DNA of 64,000 nt from Bacillus sp. FJAT-27916 (GCF_001183965.1 NZ_LFZV01000001.1:3444621-3508620); one strand, 5' to 3'; positions 8,465 to 17,959 are shown, counted from the first letter of the stretch. Made by a program: numbers and translations. Notes: a model not told the origin generated them from the letters alone.

Positions 8465-9262
8465 TCAAGCCACCTTAATATCCTTCTTGGAGAATGTCCG
8501 GTATACTAGGCACACTGCGCAGCAGATCAGGATGGCTAACAGCCCTATATACTTCCACTCATAGGTTGTATGCTTGACGATATATCCCATATCAAAGTAT
8601 TGAAATGGCGTTACATACCGCATCCCCTTTACTTCAGTGAGAGAAGTGAGCATGTTGAGTACATAAAAGCTGAACACCACACTGACAGAAACAATGACCG
8701 GCGACTTAATGCCTTGTGCAAAGATAGAAAAAAGCAGGCCTAATGTCAGAAAGAAAACCTGAAGCCATAGGGCTGCACCTGAGAACAAGAGAAGAACTTC
8801 AGTATCCGGCTTCTGTACGGCCAGCAATGGAGATATCAAATAGACCACTGCTGTATAGACCATATTCGTCCCAAGCAGGCAGATCAAGGCTGCCAGAACC
8901 TTAGAGGACAGAATCATCTTTCGTCCAATTGGTTTACTGAGAAGAAATTCAGCCGTCCCTCCATTAATTTCTTTATTTAGGAGACCAATGCCGATATTCA
9001 TGGCTTGGATGGAGAAGCCAAGCAGAATGAACATAAAGATATACGCATAATAGCCTTCATAAGAGGTAATCATCGACATATCCACATCAAGTGCCCGCAG
9101 CATTTCCTCCGGATAGCTTTGAAGAACGTTTCTGAAATCCTCCGCCTCATCATAGAATGACGGAAAAAAGGATAAGAAAAGGGTGGAAAAGGCAAGTAAG
9201 CCCAGAATCCATATAACCAATCCATTTCTCATCATGTACAGCTCATGCCGAAATAGGTTCAT
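8465..9262 (-). CDS. ABC-2 type transporter permease (first subunit)
   Basis: A 265-residue, six-segment membrane protein with the coupling motif GGTAEFLLSKPIGRK after the second membrane segment. Both permeases of the operon also share the periplasmic-loop pattern RYVTPFxY. Its start overlaps the ATPase stop by 4 bases (ATGA), showing translational coupling. Such exporters often move antibiotics, bacitracin-like peptides or lipids; the substrate here is unknown. Confidence 0.85.
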   Translation of the reverse strand: MNLFRHELYMMRNGLVIWILGLLAFSTLFLSFFPSFYDEAEDFRNVLQSYPEEMLRALDVDMSMITSYEGYYAYIFMFILLGFSIQAMNIGIGLLNKEINGGTAEFLLSKPIGRKMILSSKVLAALICLLGTNMVYTAVVYLISPLLAVQKPDTEVLLLFSGAALWLQVFFLTLGLLFSIFAQGIKSPVIVSVSVVFSFYVLNMLTSLTEVKGMRYVTPFQYFDMGYIVKHTTYEWKYIGLLAILICCAVCLVYRTFSKKDIKVA

Positions 9263-10152
9263 GATTTCTCACTCCCCTTTTGGTAATAGTGAAGAAAGAT
9301 TTCCTCAAGATCTGGCTCATCAATCCATATATTGCGTAAATCGCATGCTGATAGGACTTTGATCAACGAATTGATATCCCCCTTATACAAGAAGTTTGCC
9401 GTTTTCCCGTCTATTGTTAATTGATTGACACCCGCAATCATCAGCATGTTTTCGTCAATAGGCTGATTAAATTCAATCCGGATAATCTTATGCTTTTTCT
9501 CCTGGAGCTCCTTAATTTGCTCAACGGCTGCAATCTTGCCTTCTTTAATGATTGCCACTCGGCTGCAAAGCCGCTCCACCTCGCTTAATATATGAGACGA
9601 TAATAGAATGGTCGCCCCTTTCCGATTCTCTTCTTTGAGCAATTGAAAAAACGTTTGCTGCATTAAGGGATCCAAACCGCCAGTCGGTTCATCCAAAATG
9701 ATGAGCTTCGGTTCATGCAGTAGAGCTTGAATAATCCCTGCCTTCTTTCTGTTCCCAAAGGAAAGGTCACCGATTCTCTTTGATAAGTCTAGCTGCATAA
9801 TCTCCGCAAGCTCCTTGATTCTCTTGCGGCAATCCTTCCGGTAAAAGCTCGCCGAATAGGCCAATAAATCCTTTACTTTCATCTTCTCGTAATAAAACAC
9901 TTCAGAAGGCAAATAGCCGATATCCTGCTTGATTTCTGCTGCATGTCGGATAGAATCCTTCCCAAATATTTTTGCTTTCCCGCTTGTCGGGTAAATGATA
10001 GAGAGCAGGGTGCGAATCGTCGTGCTTTTACCAGCTCCGTTTGGACCGATAAACCCGAAAATCTCTCCATCCTCGACCTGAAAGCTCACATTCTCAATGG
10101 CAGTATTCCTTCCGTATTTCTTTGTCAGATTTTCTATTTCAATTACCTTCAT
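9259..10152 (-). CDS. ABC transporter ATP-binding protein
   Basis: A 297-residue nucleotide-binding subunit. Walker A is GPNGAGKST near residue 40, the signature region is DLSFGNRKKAGIIQ (a variant of LSGGQ), Walker B is LIILDEPTGGLDP, and the switch His is in LLSSHILSEVERLC. A C-terminal extension of about 80 residues (DLEEIFLHYYQKG) is typical of exporters of the BcrA type. The ribosome site AAAAGGAGGG precedes ATG. It energises the two following permeases. Confidence 0.92.
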   Translation of the reverse strand: MKVIEIENLTKKYGRNTAIENVSFQVEDGEIFGFIGPNGAGKSTTIRTLLSIIYPTSGKAKIFGKDSIRHAAEIKQDIGYLPSEVFYYEKMKVKDLLAYSASFYRKDCRKRIKELAEIMQLDLSKRIGDLSFGNRKKAGIIQALLHEPKLIILDEPTGGLDPLMQQTFFQLLKEENRKGATILLSSHILSEVERLCSRVAIIKEGKIAAVEQIKELQEKKHKIIRIEFNQPIDENMLMIAGVNQLTIDGKTANFLYKGDINSLIKVLSACDLRNIWIDEPDLEEIFLHYYQKGSEKS

Positions 10153-10355
10153 ACGTCATCCCTCCTTTTCATCTGCCGCTAACAATAATTATGACAAGCC
10201 ACTCCTAAATAGTGTGCGATTTCTCTAATAGGTCATTAATAAATCTTTAAAGAACGGGTCCATTTCCGGAAGCAAAATCTTCTGTATGGCGTTGCCAATA
10301 ATTGAACAGATGAATATATATCATAAAATCAATGGCATCGGTTTTAGTTCCTTAC

Positions 10356-10736
10356 TCATTTATAGAGACTTGAGGCTAAGAAAATCTCAATTAGACCAAT
10401 GACACCATAGATAGGCTGCAATGGACTGACAAAACCAATGAGAATAACTTGAACTATAATCCACACGGTCAGCACTATCCCAAACAAGAGTCCGGCTGCG
10501 GCTGCCTGTTTTCCCCTATGAGTAAAACACCAATAAGCTGCCCATCCGCTGCCTATGCCATTGAAGATAAATAATAGCAGCCCAGGAATAAACCAACTGC
10601 TCACGAATGGAATACGCTCCAAATATTCCTCAGGCATATCTAATCCATTCACCATTAATCCTATTCCTCCTGCCAATGCCCCAACAGAAACAAAAGCCAG
10701 GATACAGCCTAACAAAACCCGAACATATCGATGCAT
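10356..10736 (-). CDS. Small four-helix membrane protein, unknown function
   Basis: About 126 residues with four hydrophobic segments (LLGCILAFVSVGALAGGIGL, WFIPGLLLFIFNGIG, AAAGLLFGIVLTVWIIVQVI, IYGVIGLIEIFLA). No family was recognised. The ATG at 10736 sits at good spacing behind GGGAGGTGG; a GTG nine bases upstream is too close to that site. It stands alone between the ABC operon and the sugar dehydrogenase. Confidence 0.6.
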   Translation of the reverse strand: MHRYVRVLLGCILAFVSVGALAGGIGLMVNGLDMPEEYLERIPFVSSWFIPGLLLFIFNGIGSGWAAYWCFTHRGKQAAAAGLLFGIVLTVWIIVQVILIGFVSPLQPIYGVIGLIEIFLASSLYK

Positions 10737-10808
10737 CTTCCCCACCTCCCTTAATCTCTTAATATTATTTTAATATAATTTAGATTAATGAAACAATTTC
10801 ACGCATTA

Positions 10809-10836
10809 GAAAAGGGAGCCTCTCTCCCGCTCCCCT
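10809..10836 (-). terminator. Terminator of sugar dehydrogenase unit
   Basis: On the minus strand GGGAGC pairs with GCTCCC across an 8-base loop, followed by TTTTCT. Confidence 0.6.
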
Positions 10837-10848
10837 GCTAGTCTTTTT

Positions 10849-11961
10849 CTATTTTGAGATCAAACGGATAATTTTGTCATCGCCGTCCTGCGGTACACCG
10901 CGCCCGTCATGATTATTCGTGAGAAAATAGATTGAACCATCTGGTGCTTCCGCTACATTTCGAATACGGCCGTATTGCCCATTAAACAAGGTATCTGTCT
11001 TTACGACCTTGCTGCCATCTTCACTTAATTCCACCTTCAAGATTTGATTTCCCCGTAAATTGGCCACAAGGAGCTGATTCTTCCATTCTCCCTCTGTGAT
11101 GAAAGCCATCCCTGAAGGGGCCCAGGTTTCTTCACCGCTATGAAGAAGCGGAGAAATCATACCCTCTTTCGTTTCATCCCCTTCAATAACAGGCCAACCG
11201 TAATTTTTGCCTTTATGAATAAGATTAATCTCGTCATGGGCTGTCTGTCCATGCTCAGAGCTGTATAGCTGGCCAGTCTCTGGATGCCAGGCCAGACCTT
11301 GCGGGTTTCGGTGGCCATAGCTGTAAACCGGTGAATCCTCAAATGGATTATCCTCGGGAATGCTTCCGTCCAGATGTATGCGAAGGATCTTGCCGCCCAG
11401 GCTTGTCTCCTCCTGGGCTAACTCTGGCTCATACCGATCCCCTGCCGTGATATAGAGCAGCCCATCCGGCCCAATCTTCAGTCTTCCGCCATTATGGTTT
11501 GTGTCACCGACAATCCCATCAAGGATAACCTTATCTATCTCCGCCTCATCCTTATGAACGATTACTCTCAATACCCGATTCAAGATGTGGCCATCCTTCT
11601 CATAGCTATGATAAATATATAAGTATTGATTAGCGGCGAAATCCGGATCGAGGGCCAGTCCGAGTAATCCTCCCTCTCCCTCACTGATAAAAGGGGCTGG
11701 GAAAGATAGCAAAGGCTCTTCAACCAGTTCTCCATCCCGAATCATCCGCAGATTACCCGGCCTCTCCGTAAAGAAAAGATTCCCCTCTCCGGCAAACACT
11801 ACTTCCCAAGGTACATTCAGCTCTTCGGCAACCATCTCTATTCCATACGGCAGGGCTGATTCATCAAAGGACTGATTCCCATCAGCAGGGTTTGTCTCGG
11901 TATCTGAGCAGCCTGCAAAAACAAGCAGAACCAGACAGCTTAACATCATCCACCGTTTCAC
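10849..11961 (-). CDS. PQQ-dependent sugar dehydrogenase-like lipoprotein (YliI/Gdh-B fold)
   Basis: A 370-residue six-bladed beta-propeller of the glucose/sorbosone dehydrogenase family. GTG start chosen because it has GAGGAGGG upstream and gives a clean lipoprotein signal, MKRWMMLSCLVLLVFAGC, with the lipid-modified Cys at about 18. The family signatures are LAFDPDF-like LALDPDFAANQYLYI, TNHNGGRLKIGPDGLLYITAGD, SYGHRNPQGLAWHPETG and EHGQTAHDEIN. It should be anchored outside the membrane. Bacilli usually do not make PQQ, so the cofactor and true substrate are uncertain. Confidence 0.82.
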   Translation of the reverse strand: MKRWMMLSCLVLLVFAGCSDTETNPADGNQSFDESALPYGIEMVAEELNVPWEVVFAGEGNLFFTERPGNLRMIRDGELVEEPLLSFPAPFISEGEGGLLGLALDPDFAANQYLYIYHSYEKDGHILNRVLRVIVHKDEAEIDKVILDGIVGDTNHNGGRLKIGPDGLLYITAGDRYEPELAQEETSLGGKILRIHLDGSIPEDNPFEDSPVYSYGHRNPQGLAWHPETGQLYSSEHGQTAHDEINLIHKGKNYGWPVIEGDETKEGMISPLLHSGEETWAPSGMAFITEGEWKNQLLVANLRGNQILKVELSEDGSKVVKTDTLFNGQYGRIRNVAEAPDGSIYFLTNNHDGRGVPQDGDDKIIRLISK

Positions 11962-11980
11962 GCCTATCCCTCCTCTGTTC

Positions 11981-12421
11981 TCATTCTCGCGCTTTTGGCC
12001 TATCTTTTGGATACCCGCGTGAATCACGGTATGTTTTCCGTTCCTTTGTGAAATCCGGCCATTCACGCCGGCTGGCAGGTTCATTCGCGTGGTGGACAAT
12101 ACACCTGATTTGGTCTTCTACACAAGGGTCCACTCGGTGGCCGATTCTGCTTTCGAATAAATCAAGCAATTGAGCCGGTTCCTCATCCTTTACTTCCTCT
12201 AAAGAATAAAAACCTAGATGCTGAACCATCATTTGGGCAGCACGGGGCCCAATCGATGGAATTTGCTGAAACTGAGCAAGCGCGATAAGTCTTTCTGCTC
12301 TTGCTTGCTCGCAGCCGAGTATCTCACTTAACGCCTGCGGTGTCGTATGAGCAATCTCTGCCACCTTGATCCGAGAAGTGCGCAGCTTTTGTTTCTCAGA
12401 ATCTGTTAAGGATAACTTCAT
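11981..12421 (-). CDS. Helix-hairpin-helix protein, Cdd1 ('pathogenicity locus') family
   Basis: About 146 residues. Two HhH-like segments are visible: TPQALSEILGCEQARAERLIAL and QQIPSIGPRAAQMMVQHLGF, the second being a good non-specific DNA-binding hairpin. The C-terminal half has a conserved Cys pattern (VDPCVEDQIRCIVHH) seen in small Cdd1-like proteins. Start at ATG 12421 is favoured by AAGGAAGG spacing; a GTG lies 9 bases upstream. It lies 19 bases upstream of the sugar dehydrogenase and is probably in the same transcript. Role unknown. Confidence 0.7.
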   Translation of the reverse strand: MKLSLTDSEKQKLRTSRIKVAEIAHTTPQALSEILGCEQARAERLIALAQFQQIPSIGPRAAQMMVQHLGFYSLEEVKDEEPAQLLDLFESRIGHRVDPCVEDQIRCIVHHANEPASRREWPDFTKERKTYRDSRGYPKDRPKARE

Positions 12422-12543
12422 TTTGTCCACCTTCCTTGTTTCATTCTTTGATTGTTCGAACCAAATCCTCTTTCGTTAAATCTTACCACATTTATCCGGT
12501 AATCCCCTTCATTCTTTCTAACTGATTTATATGTAATATAAGC

Positions 12544-12590
12544 AAAAAAACAGGCGGAGCAACATCATATTGTTTACTCCAGCCTGTTTC
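12544..12590 (-). terminator. Terminator of pab operon
   Basis: On the minus strand AACAGGC-GGAG pairs with CTCC-GCCTGTT and runs into seven T residues. Confidence 0.8.
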
Positions 12591-12595
12591 ACGCT

Positions 12596-14326
12596 TCAAT
12601 CATTCTCAGGTGTAAATTCCACCTCAATCCATTTACGCACACTATTGATTAGCCATACCTTCGAGCATACCTGTAAATCTTCGATACGGAGGACTTTCTC
12701 CTCGATTGCTCCTTCCGTTAACAGCCGTTCGCGGAAGGTCCCGCCAAGCAGACCGCAGCTAACAGGCGGCGTGTACAAACAGCCATCCATTTCAACAACC
12801 ATATTTCCATTTGTAAACTCGGTCAATTCCCCTTTTTCATTCCATAGAAGTACATCAAAGGCAGTGGAACTCACATCTTTCCGTTCTTCATATACGGTCC
12901 GATTCGTTGTCTTATGATAAAGGAAAGGATTCCCGCTTAATACTGGCTCCTTAGCTAAGACTGCCTTCTGCCTTCCTTTCACCGGTTCGATTGGAACCGC
13001 ATCCCATTTAAAAAGACCGCTCCGACTAGATAGCAAGCGTACCTTATAAAGCCCCTCCCGATGAGCCTCAGCTGCCTCAGCTAAGGATTGGCGAGCTGCC
13101 TCCACGGAGAATGGAAAGCCAAAGTAATCAGCAGATTTTTGTATGCGATTCATATGCTCATCAAGCAAATAAAAGCAGCCATTCTCAAGAGCAATGGATT
13201 CAAGGAGATCGAATTGGACAGCCTTCTTCCACAAAACGGCAGCCTTCGCGACCGTTTCCTCATATTCATCTCCTGCCTCGGAATCCCAGGTTATTCCCCC
13301 GCCAACACCATATTCTGCCCGGCCGGTAGGGTTATGGACAACGACTGTACGAATCGGGACATTGAAGACAGTCTCTCCGCTTGGTGATAAATAGCCGATG
13401 GCACCACAATAGACCTCACGTGGCTTTTCCTCAAGCTCAGAGATAATTTCCATCGTCTTCACCTTTGGAGCACCAGTAATGGAGCCGCATGGGAATAAGG
13501 CCTGAAAAATATCAGAAAGCCCCGCGGAATCCTCGACCTCGGCTGTTACAGTTGATGTCATTTGATAGACAGTCGGGTATTTCTCGATATCAAATAATTG
13601 TGGAACCTTCACGGTGCCTTTCTTCGCAATCTTGCTTAAATCATTTCGTAATAAATCCACAATCATCACATTCTCTGCCTGATTCTTTTCAGAGGCTGCA
13701 AGCCACTCTGCTTTTCCTTTGTCATCCTCCCATGTCGTTCCGCGCTTGACCGTTCCCTTCATTGGGCGAGCTGTAATATGGCGGTGCTTCATCTGAAAGA
13801 ATAACTCAGGCGACGCCGATATCACGGTATAGTCATCCGTCTCCAAATAAGCAGAATAACGTGCCGACTGGGCAGCAGCTAAATCATGATAAAATTTGAG
13901 CGAATCTCCCTTGAAGGAGGCATTCAACCGTATCGTATAATTCACCTGATACGTATCACCATTTTCGATTCGGCCTTTTATCGCAGAAATCGCCTCTGCA
14001 TATTTTTCCTGCTTAATAGAAGGAGTCCATTCCGATACCGTATATTCTCCATCAGCTGCTGGCACTGCTTCGCCTGCTTGCTTATAGAGCCCGAACCAAA
14101 TGAGCGGCATCTCAGACGGCACTGAAGCAAGAGCTGCATCAAAAGCAGGCGCAGCTTCATACGATACATACCCTGCTGCATAATACCCGTTGTCAACGGC
14201 ATCCTGCACCTTCTCCAAAATCACTGGAACCTCCTCGAGCAAGTCCGTTGAAAGGACCTCAACCGGCTGATCAAACACCTGTCTCTTTATTATGTTGTCA
14301 GTCCCCGCGAAATCGAATATCAGCAT
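12596..14326 (-). CDS. pabB: Fused aminodeoxychorismate synthase I / aminodeoxychorismate lyase (PabB-PabC)
   Basis: A 576-residue fusion. Residues about 100-370 form the chorismate-binding domain with the signatures FSASPELF-like ISASPELFFQ, RPMKGTVKRG, NVMIVDLLRNDLSKIA and PCGSITGAPKVKTMEII. Residues about 375-576 form a class IV aminotransferase/lyase domain (NGCFYLLDEHMNRIQKSADYF, LTEFTNGNMVVEMDG, CGLLGGTFRERLL). The first domain aminates chorismate; the second releases pyruvate to yield p-aminobenzoate for folate. The start overlaps the pabA stop by 7 bases. B. subtilis has separate pabB and pabC, so the fusion removes the need for a third gene. Confidence 0.9.
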   Translation of the reverse strand: MLIFDFAGTDNIIKRQVFDQPVEVLSTDLLEEVPVILEKVQDAVDNGYYAAGYVSYEAAPAFDAALASVPSEMPLIWFGLYKQAGEAVPAADGEYTVSEWTPSIKQEKYAEAISAIKGRIENGDTYQVNYTIRLNASFKGDSLKFYHDLAAAQSARYSAYLETDDYTVISASPELFFQMKHRHITARPMKGTVKRGTTWEDDKGKAEWLAASEKNQAENVMIVDLLRNDLSKIAKKGTVKVPQLFDIEKYPTVYQMTSTVTAEVEDSAGLSDIFQALFPCGSITGAPKVKTMEIISELEEKPREVYCGAIGYLSPSGETVFNVPIRTVVVHNPTGRAEYGVGGGITWDSEAGDEYEETVAKAAVLWKKAVQFDLLESIALENGCFYLLDEHMNRIQKSADYFGFPFSVEAARQSLAEAAEAHREGLYKVRLLSSRSGLFKWDAVPIEPVKGRQKAVLAKEPVLSGNPFLYHKTTNRTVYEERKDVSSTAFDVLLWNEKGELTEFTNGNMVVEMDGCLYTPPVSCGLLGGTFRERLLTEGAIEEKVLRIEDLQVCSKVWLINSVRKWIEVEFTPEND

Positions 14327-14895
14327 GGTTTGTTCTCCTCGAAAAATTGATTGATCATATCTAAGCCATACTCCGTCAGAATGGCCTCTGGATGGAACTG
14401 CACACCTTCAACCTGGTATGCTTTATGACGAAGCCCCATTATTTCCCCTTCAGGACTTAAGGCCGTTACCTCAAGACAATCTGGCAGCGTATGATGGCTG
14501 ACAATCAATGAATGATACCTCGCCACAGAAACTCGGTTGGGCAATCCGCGGAAGACAGACTTCCCATCATGGCTAATCTGTGAAACCTTTCCATGCATCG
14601 GTCTTTTTGCCTTTACCACTTCACCGCCAAAGAATTGGCCAATGAGCTGATGTCCGAGACAAACACCAAGAATCGGCACCTTTCCGCAAAATGCCTCAAG
14701 TACATCAAGACAGATGCCAGCCTGATCTGGATTGCCGGGTCCTGGCGAGAGTAAGATTCCGCTTGGTTTGAGTCTCTCAATATCCCGGATTGTACATTCA
14801 TCATTTTTGAGAATCGTCATTTCTTTGCCAAGCTGCCTTAAGTATTCTACTAAGTTATACGTAAACGAATCATAATTATCTATCACAACAATCAT
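14320..14895 (-). CDS. pabA: Aminodeoxychorismate/anthranilate synthase glutaminase subunit
   Basis: A 191-residue class I glutamine amidotransferase. Visible features are IDNYDSFTYNLVEYL at the N-terminus, the oxyanion strand LSPGPGNPDQAGI, the nucleophile in GVCLGHQLIGQ (Cys about 79) and the His-Glu pair in VEGVQFHPEAILTEYG. It supplies ammonia from glutamine to the PabB domain downstream. Coupling to the PabB-PabC fusion favours a folate role, although Bacillus PabA is often shared with TrpE. Confidence 0.92.
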   Translation of the reverse strand: MIVVIDNYDSFTYNLVEYLRQLGKEMTILKNDECTIRDIERLKPSGILLSPGPGNPDQAGICLDVLEAFCGKVPILGVCLGHQLIGQFFGGEVVKAKRPMHGKVSQISHDGKSVFRGLPNRVSVARYHSLIVSHHTLPDCLEVTALSPEGEIMGLRHKAYQVEGVQFHPEAILTEYGLDMINQFFEENKPC

Positions 14896-14931
14896 CTAAA
14901 ACTAATCTCCATCATCGGTAATCATTATTTA

Positions 14932-15963
14932 TTAGCTTACGCCTGATTCTACTATGCGAAACGATTTTTGTTCACAATCAATTTCTGCCATTGCTCCATA
15001 AGGCATGACAGCCATCGGAGCAGTATGTCCAAAGCTCATATTATAAAATATTGGAAGGTCGCTTAATCCTAGCTCATCGCGGACGACCTCAAGAATTACT
15101 TCCTTATATTCTTCATAATATTGTTCATCATACGGCTTGGCAAACAGCAGCCCTGCTGCATTTTCCAGGATGCCCTGCACGCCGTAATTCCGAAGCCATC
15201 TTCGCAGCATACCAGGGACCGTTTTCTCTTCTGACGTCTCAAAAAAGATGAGTTTCCCATCCCACTCTGCCTTGTCTGGCCATACTTCCGTTCCCTTCGC
15301 CATTTCAAGCACTTCCATACAGCCGCCTAGCAAACGGCCATTCCTAATCCCCGCGCCTTGCAGTACTTCATAATCCCCGCTTGGCTGCATTCTTCTCGGC
15401 CGCTCTTCACTCCCTTCCCAAGGAATGAATTCGCTCGTCCATTCTGCCGGAGGCTCGACTTCTCCAATTGACTCATCTGAGAAGAGCACCTTTCTCACCC
15501 ACTTCTCCGTGTACGGAAAAAGAGCGCCGTTTTCTGCGAATTCCGCTAGAATAGACGGACCGTAATAGCTCATGACCCCAGCTTTATAACAGATTAAATG
15601 AGTAATAGTCGAATCCGAGTAACCAAGAAAGATTTTTGGATTTTGGCGGATTGCTTCATAATCCACATAGGGAATCATTCGAATGCTGTCTTCTCCGCCA
15701 ATACATGAGAAGATTCCCTTCACAGACTCATCACGGAATGCATGAGTCAGATCTCTTGCCCGTTCCTCAGGATGCTGATAGACATATACCTCCCCCTTTA
15801 AAGTATGAGGCAGCTCTGATACGTTAAGACCAAATAGCTTTTCCACCCTGTTGATTCCACGCTGATAGCGGGCAAGATACTCTGATTCACCGGCCATTCC
15901 AGATGAGAGACTCACTGTCACAATACGATCGCCTGCCTGTAATTTCTTTGGCTTACGAAGCAT
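14932..15963 (-). CDS. S66 family peptidase (LD-carboxypeptidase / MccF-like)
   Basis: About 343 residues. The S66 fold is shown by KLQAGDRIVTVSLSSG at the N-terminus, the catalytic Ser in FLGYSDSTITHL, the Glu region LIFFETSEE and the His region NMSFGHTAPMAVMPYG. LD-carboxypeptidases trim murein tetrapeptides; MccF-type members cleave toxic peptidyl-nucleotides. The longer acidic insert and the ExFIPWEGSEERP region look more MccF-like, which is a tentative view. ATG chosen at 15963 behind AAAAGGAG. It is cytoplasmic, with no signal peptide. Confidence 0.82.
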   Translation of the reverse strand: MLRKPKKLQAGDRIVTVSLSSGMAGESEYLARYQRGINRVEKLFGLNVSELPHTLKGEVYVYQHPEERARDLTHAFRDESVKGIFSCIGGEDSIRMIPYVDYEAIRQNPKIFLGYSDSTITHLICYKAGVMSYYGPSILAEFAENGALFPYTEKWVRKVLFSDESIGEVEPPAEWTSEFIPWEGSEERPRRMQPSGDYEVLQGAGIRNGRLLGGCMEVLEMAKGTEVWPDKAEWDGKLIFFETSEEKTVPGMLRRWLRNYGVQGILENAAGLLFAKPYDEQYYEEYKEVILEVVRDELGLSDLPIFYNMSFGHTAPMAVMPYGAMAEIDCEQKSFRIVESGVS

Positions 15964-16191
15964 CTCAATCGACTCCTTTTCCAAAAAGTTCTCTCAATTT
16001 TCTCATATTTTTACAATCTTTAAAATGTTTGTGGTATGCTTCTTACATAAAATAAATCTGCTGTCCTTACATAATGGAGTTTCAAATGACATAGTGATTA
16101 ATTGGCTGTGTTTTTGCGGTGCTTCATTAAGAAAGCTTGCAGATAGGGGGCTGGGCAGCCTCCTCAAACAACAAAGGGAGGAAGCAATTTG

Positions 16192-17037
16192 ATGAAACGT
16201 GTCTTGTCCGCCTTGTCTGTTTCCATACTCTCCATGGTCCTGCTCGTCGCATGCAGTGAAACAGCAGAGCCTGTTAACGAGAGTGAGAGCAAACAAACGA
16301 ACAAAAACGGCAGCAACGAATCAGAGCTTACGATTAAGGAAGTGTACGATAAAATGATGGAAGCTTCCGAGGATATCAACAGCTTTGTCATGGATATGGA
16401 AATGGAGCAGGAGATCATCGAGGGTGATAATGAGCCGGTTCCAACACACTCCACCATTCACTCCAAATTCGTCCAAAAGCCTATCGGTCTAGAGCAAAAG
16501 ATAGAGATGACCATTGACGGCGAATCGATTTCGACCGAGCAGTACATCACAGAAGAGGGCTTCTACATGTACGATCCCGCCCAAAAGGTTTGGATGAAAT
16601 ACAGCGAAGGCCACGAACAATTAATGGCCCAGATGGAGGCACAATCCGGATTGGATCAAACCCAAACATTAAGTGAGCTTCAATCCTATATTAATGATTT
16701 TACTTTTAAGCAAAATGATAAGGAATTCATCCTCACACTTGATGCTGATGATGAGAAGTTCAATTCACTTGTCCAAAAGGAGCTTTCCTCTGGAGCAGTT
16801 GAAATGCCAGATGTACAAGACTTAGAGATTAACGGAATTGAATATGAAATATTTGTCGATAAAGAGACCTATCTCCCAAGCCAAATGAATATCGTTATGA
16901 ATATCAACATGAAGGCAGAAGGACAAAAGGTCACCCTTAAACAGGCTATTGACACCACTTATTCAGACTACAATACAATCGACTCAATCACCGTTCCTAA
17001 AGAAGCACTCGAGCAGGCGGTTGAGCTCGAAATGTAA
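16192..17037 (+). CDS. Secreted lipoprotein, DUF6612-like (LolA/LppX-type fold)
   Basis: A 281-residue lipoprotein with the signal MKRVLSALSVSILSMVLLVA followed by the lipobox Cys (LLVAC). A low-complexity Ser/Asn/Glu linker is followed by EVYDKMMEASEDINSFVMDM and MYDPAQKVWMKY, the pattern of DUF6612-like lipoproteins whose beta-sheet cup resembles LolA or LppX. Such proteins may bind or shuttle lipids at the cell surface, but this is not proven. The site AAGGGAGG precedes TTG-ATG; ATG is chosen. A plausible extended -10 (TGGTATGCT) lies at 16032-16040. Confidence 0.72.
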   Translation: MKRVLSALSVSILSMVLLVACSETAEPVNESESKQTNKNGSNESELTIKEVYDKMMEASEDINSFVMDMEMEQEIIEGDNEPVPTHSTIHSKFVQKPIGLEQKIEMTIDGESISTEQYITEEGFYMYDPAQKVWMKYSEGHEQLMAQMEAQSGLDQTQTLSELQSYINDFTFKQNDKEFILTLDADDEKFNSLVQKELSSGAVEMPDVQDLEINGIEYEIFVDKETYLPSQMNIVMNINMKAEGQKVTLKQAIDTTYSDYNTIDSITVPKEALEQAVELEM

Positions 17038-17054
17038 CAGCCAATTTGGCAAAC

Positions 17055-17085
17055 AAGCCCGCTCCAGTCTAGCTTGGAGCGGGTT
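17055..17085 (+). terminator. Terminator after lipoprotein gene
   Basis: GCCCGCTCCA and TGGAGCGGGT form a 9-10 bp stem with a short loop, followed by TTTCGTCT. Confidence 0.65.
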
Positions 17086-17099
17086 TCGTCTGCTTAGAA

Positions 17100-17888
17100 T
17101 CAACGCCCCCATTCATACCATCCATCCAGCTCCTCATGAACATTGGTAATCGGCTTGTATTGATCTTCCTTATCAAGCATTGTTCCGTCATTAAAATGGG
17201 CCTCCACATCATCCGGAGCAATCATGGAGCCATCTGCCCTTTTCTCTTCAAAAACACTCATGATGTCATCACTCAGCTCCCTGAAATCAAGCTCCATACA
17301 GGAGTCAATCAGCAGGGTATAGAGAATGCAGGATTCATCATCCAAATCTCCCTGCAGAAGATCATGGTAATAGTATTGAATCAATTCTCTCGATATCTTT
17401 TTCTGTCTCACTAATGCCGTAATGGCTTGGAAGCCGACACCTCGAATAAGTTCATCCAATGAAGTATCGTCAATTAAATGGAAGATGGCATCAAGTTCAG
17501 GGAAGGATACTAAATCACTCTCCATGACAGCTAAACCGCTGTATAGATTGGCAAGGATTCGTCCGCCGCAGTTTGTCAGCAAATCCCCATATAAAGCAAA
17601 GGCGGTATCATCTGGTAATTGCAATGTACGTAAGTATGGGGCAAAGGCATCCGCAGCTTGAAACTGGCTTAACAGCAACACAGCATAGATATGATCAAAG
17701 CGACTAGGCGTATCTGTAAATAAGCCTGGTGAAACCGAGACCAATTCAACGATTTTTAACAGCTCTGGAATGGATTCTTCCCGGCGCTTGATTAATTCAT
17801 CTAACGCTTCCCTCGGATATCTTCCCTGGTCATAGCGAATTTCCTCGAGCAGTTTCTCCATTGAAAGCGACTGCATCTCCTTCATCAT
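17100..17888 (-). CDS. DUF1186 family protein
   Basis: A 262-residue, mostly helical acidic protein without signal or membrane segments. The repeated helical pairs (SIPELLKIVELV, AVLLLSQFQAADAFAPYLRTL, VGFQAITALVRQKKISRELIQYYYHDLL) look HEAT-like and match DUF1186 proteins. No catalytic motif is visible and the function is unknown. ATG at 17888 has AAGGGAG at proper spacing. It is convergent with the lipoprotein gene. Confidence 0.65.
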   Translation of the reverse strand: MMKEMQSLSMEKLLEEIRYDQGRYPREALDELIKRREESIPELLKIVELVSVSPGLFTDTPSRFDHIYAVLLLSQFQAADAFAPYLRTLQLPDDTAFALYGDLLTNCGGRILANLYSGLAVMESDLVSFPELDAIFHLIDDTSLDELIRGVGFQAITALVRQKKISRELIQYYYHDLLQGDLDDESCILYTLLIDSCMELDFRELSDDIMSVFEEKRADGSMIAPDDVEAHFNDGTMLDKEDQYKPITNVHEELDGWYEWGR

Positions 17889-17959
17889 CCTCACTCCCTT
17901 ATCTACTATATATCCATTTTATCAGATAACGTCGATGGCTCTCCAACTCATCACGCATC

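Noticed and set aside
10153-10355. Possible remnant of a TetR-type regulator upstream of the ABC-2 operon
   Set aside because: A minus-strand frame reads AIQKILLPEMDPFFKDLL before a stop, but it is only about 30 codons with no start or HTH, so it cannot be supported as a gene.
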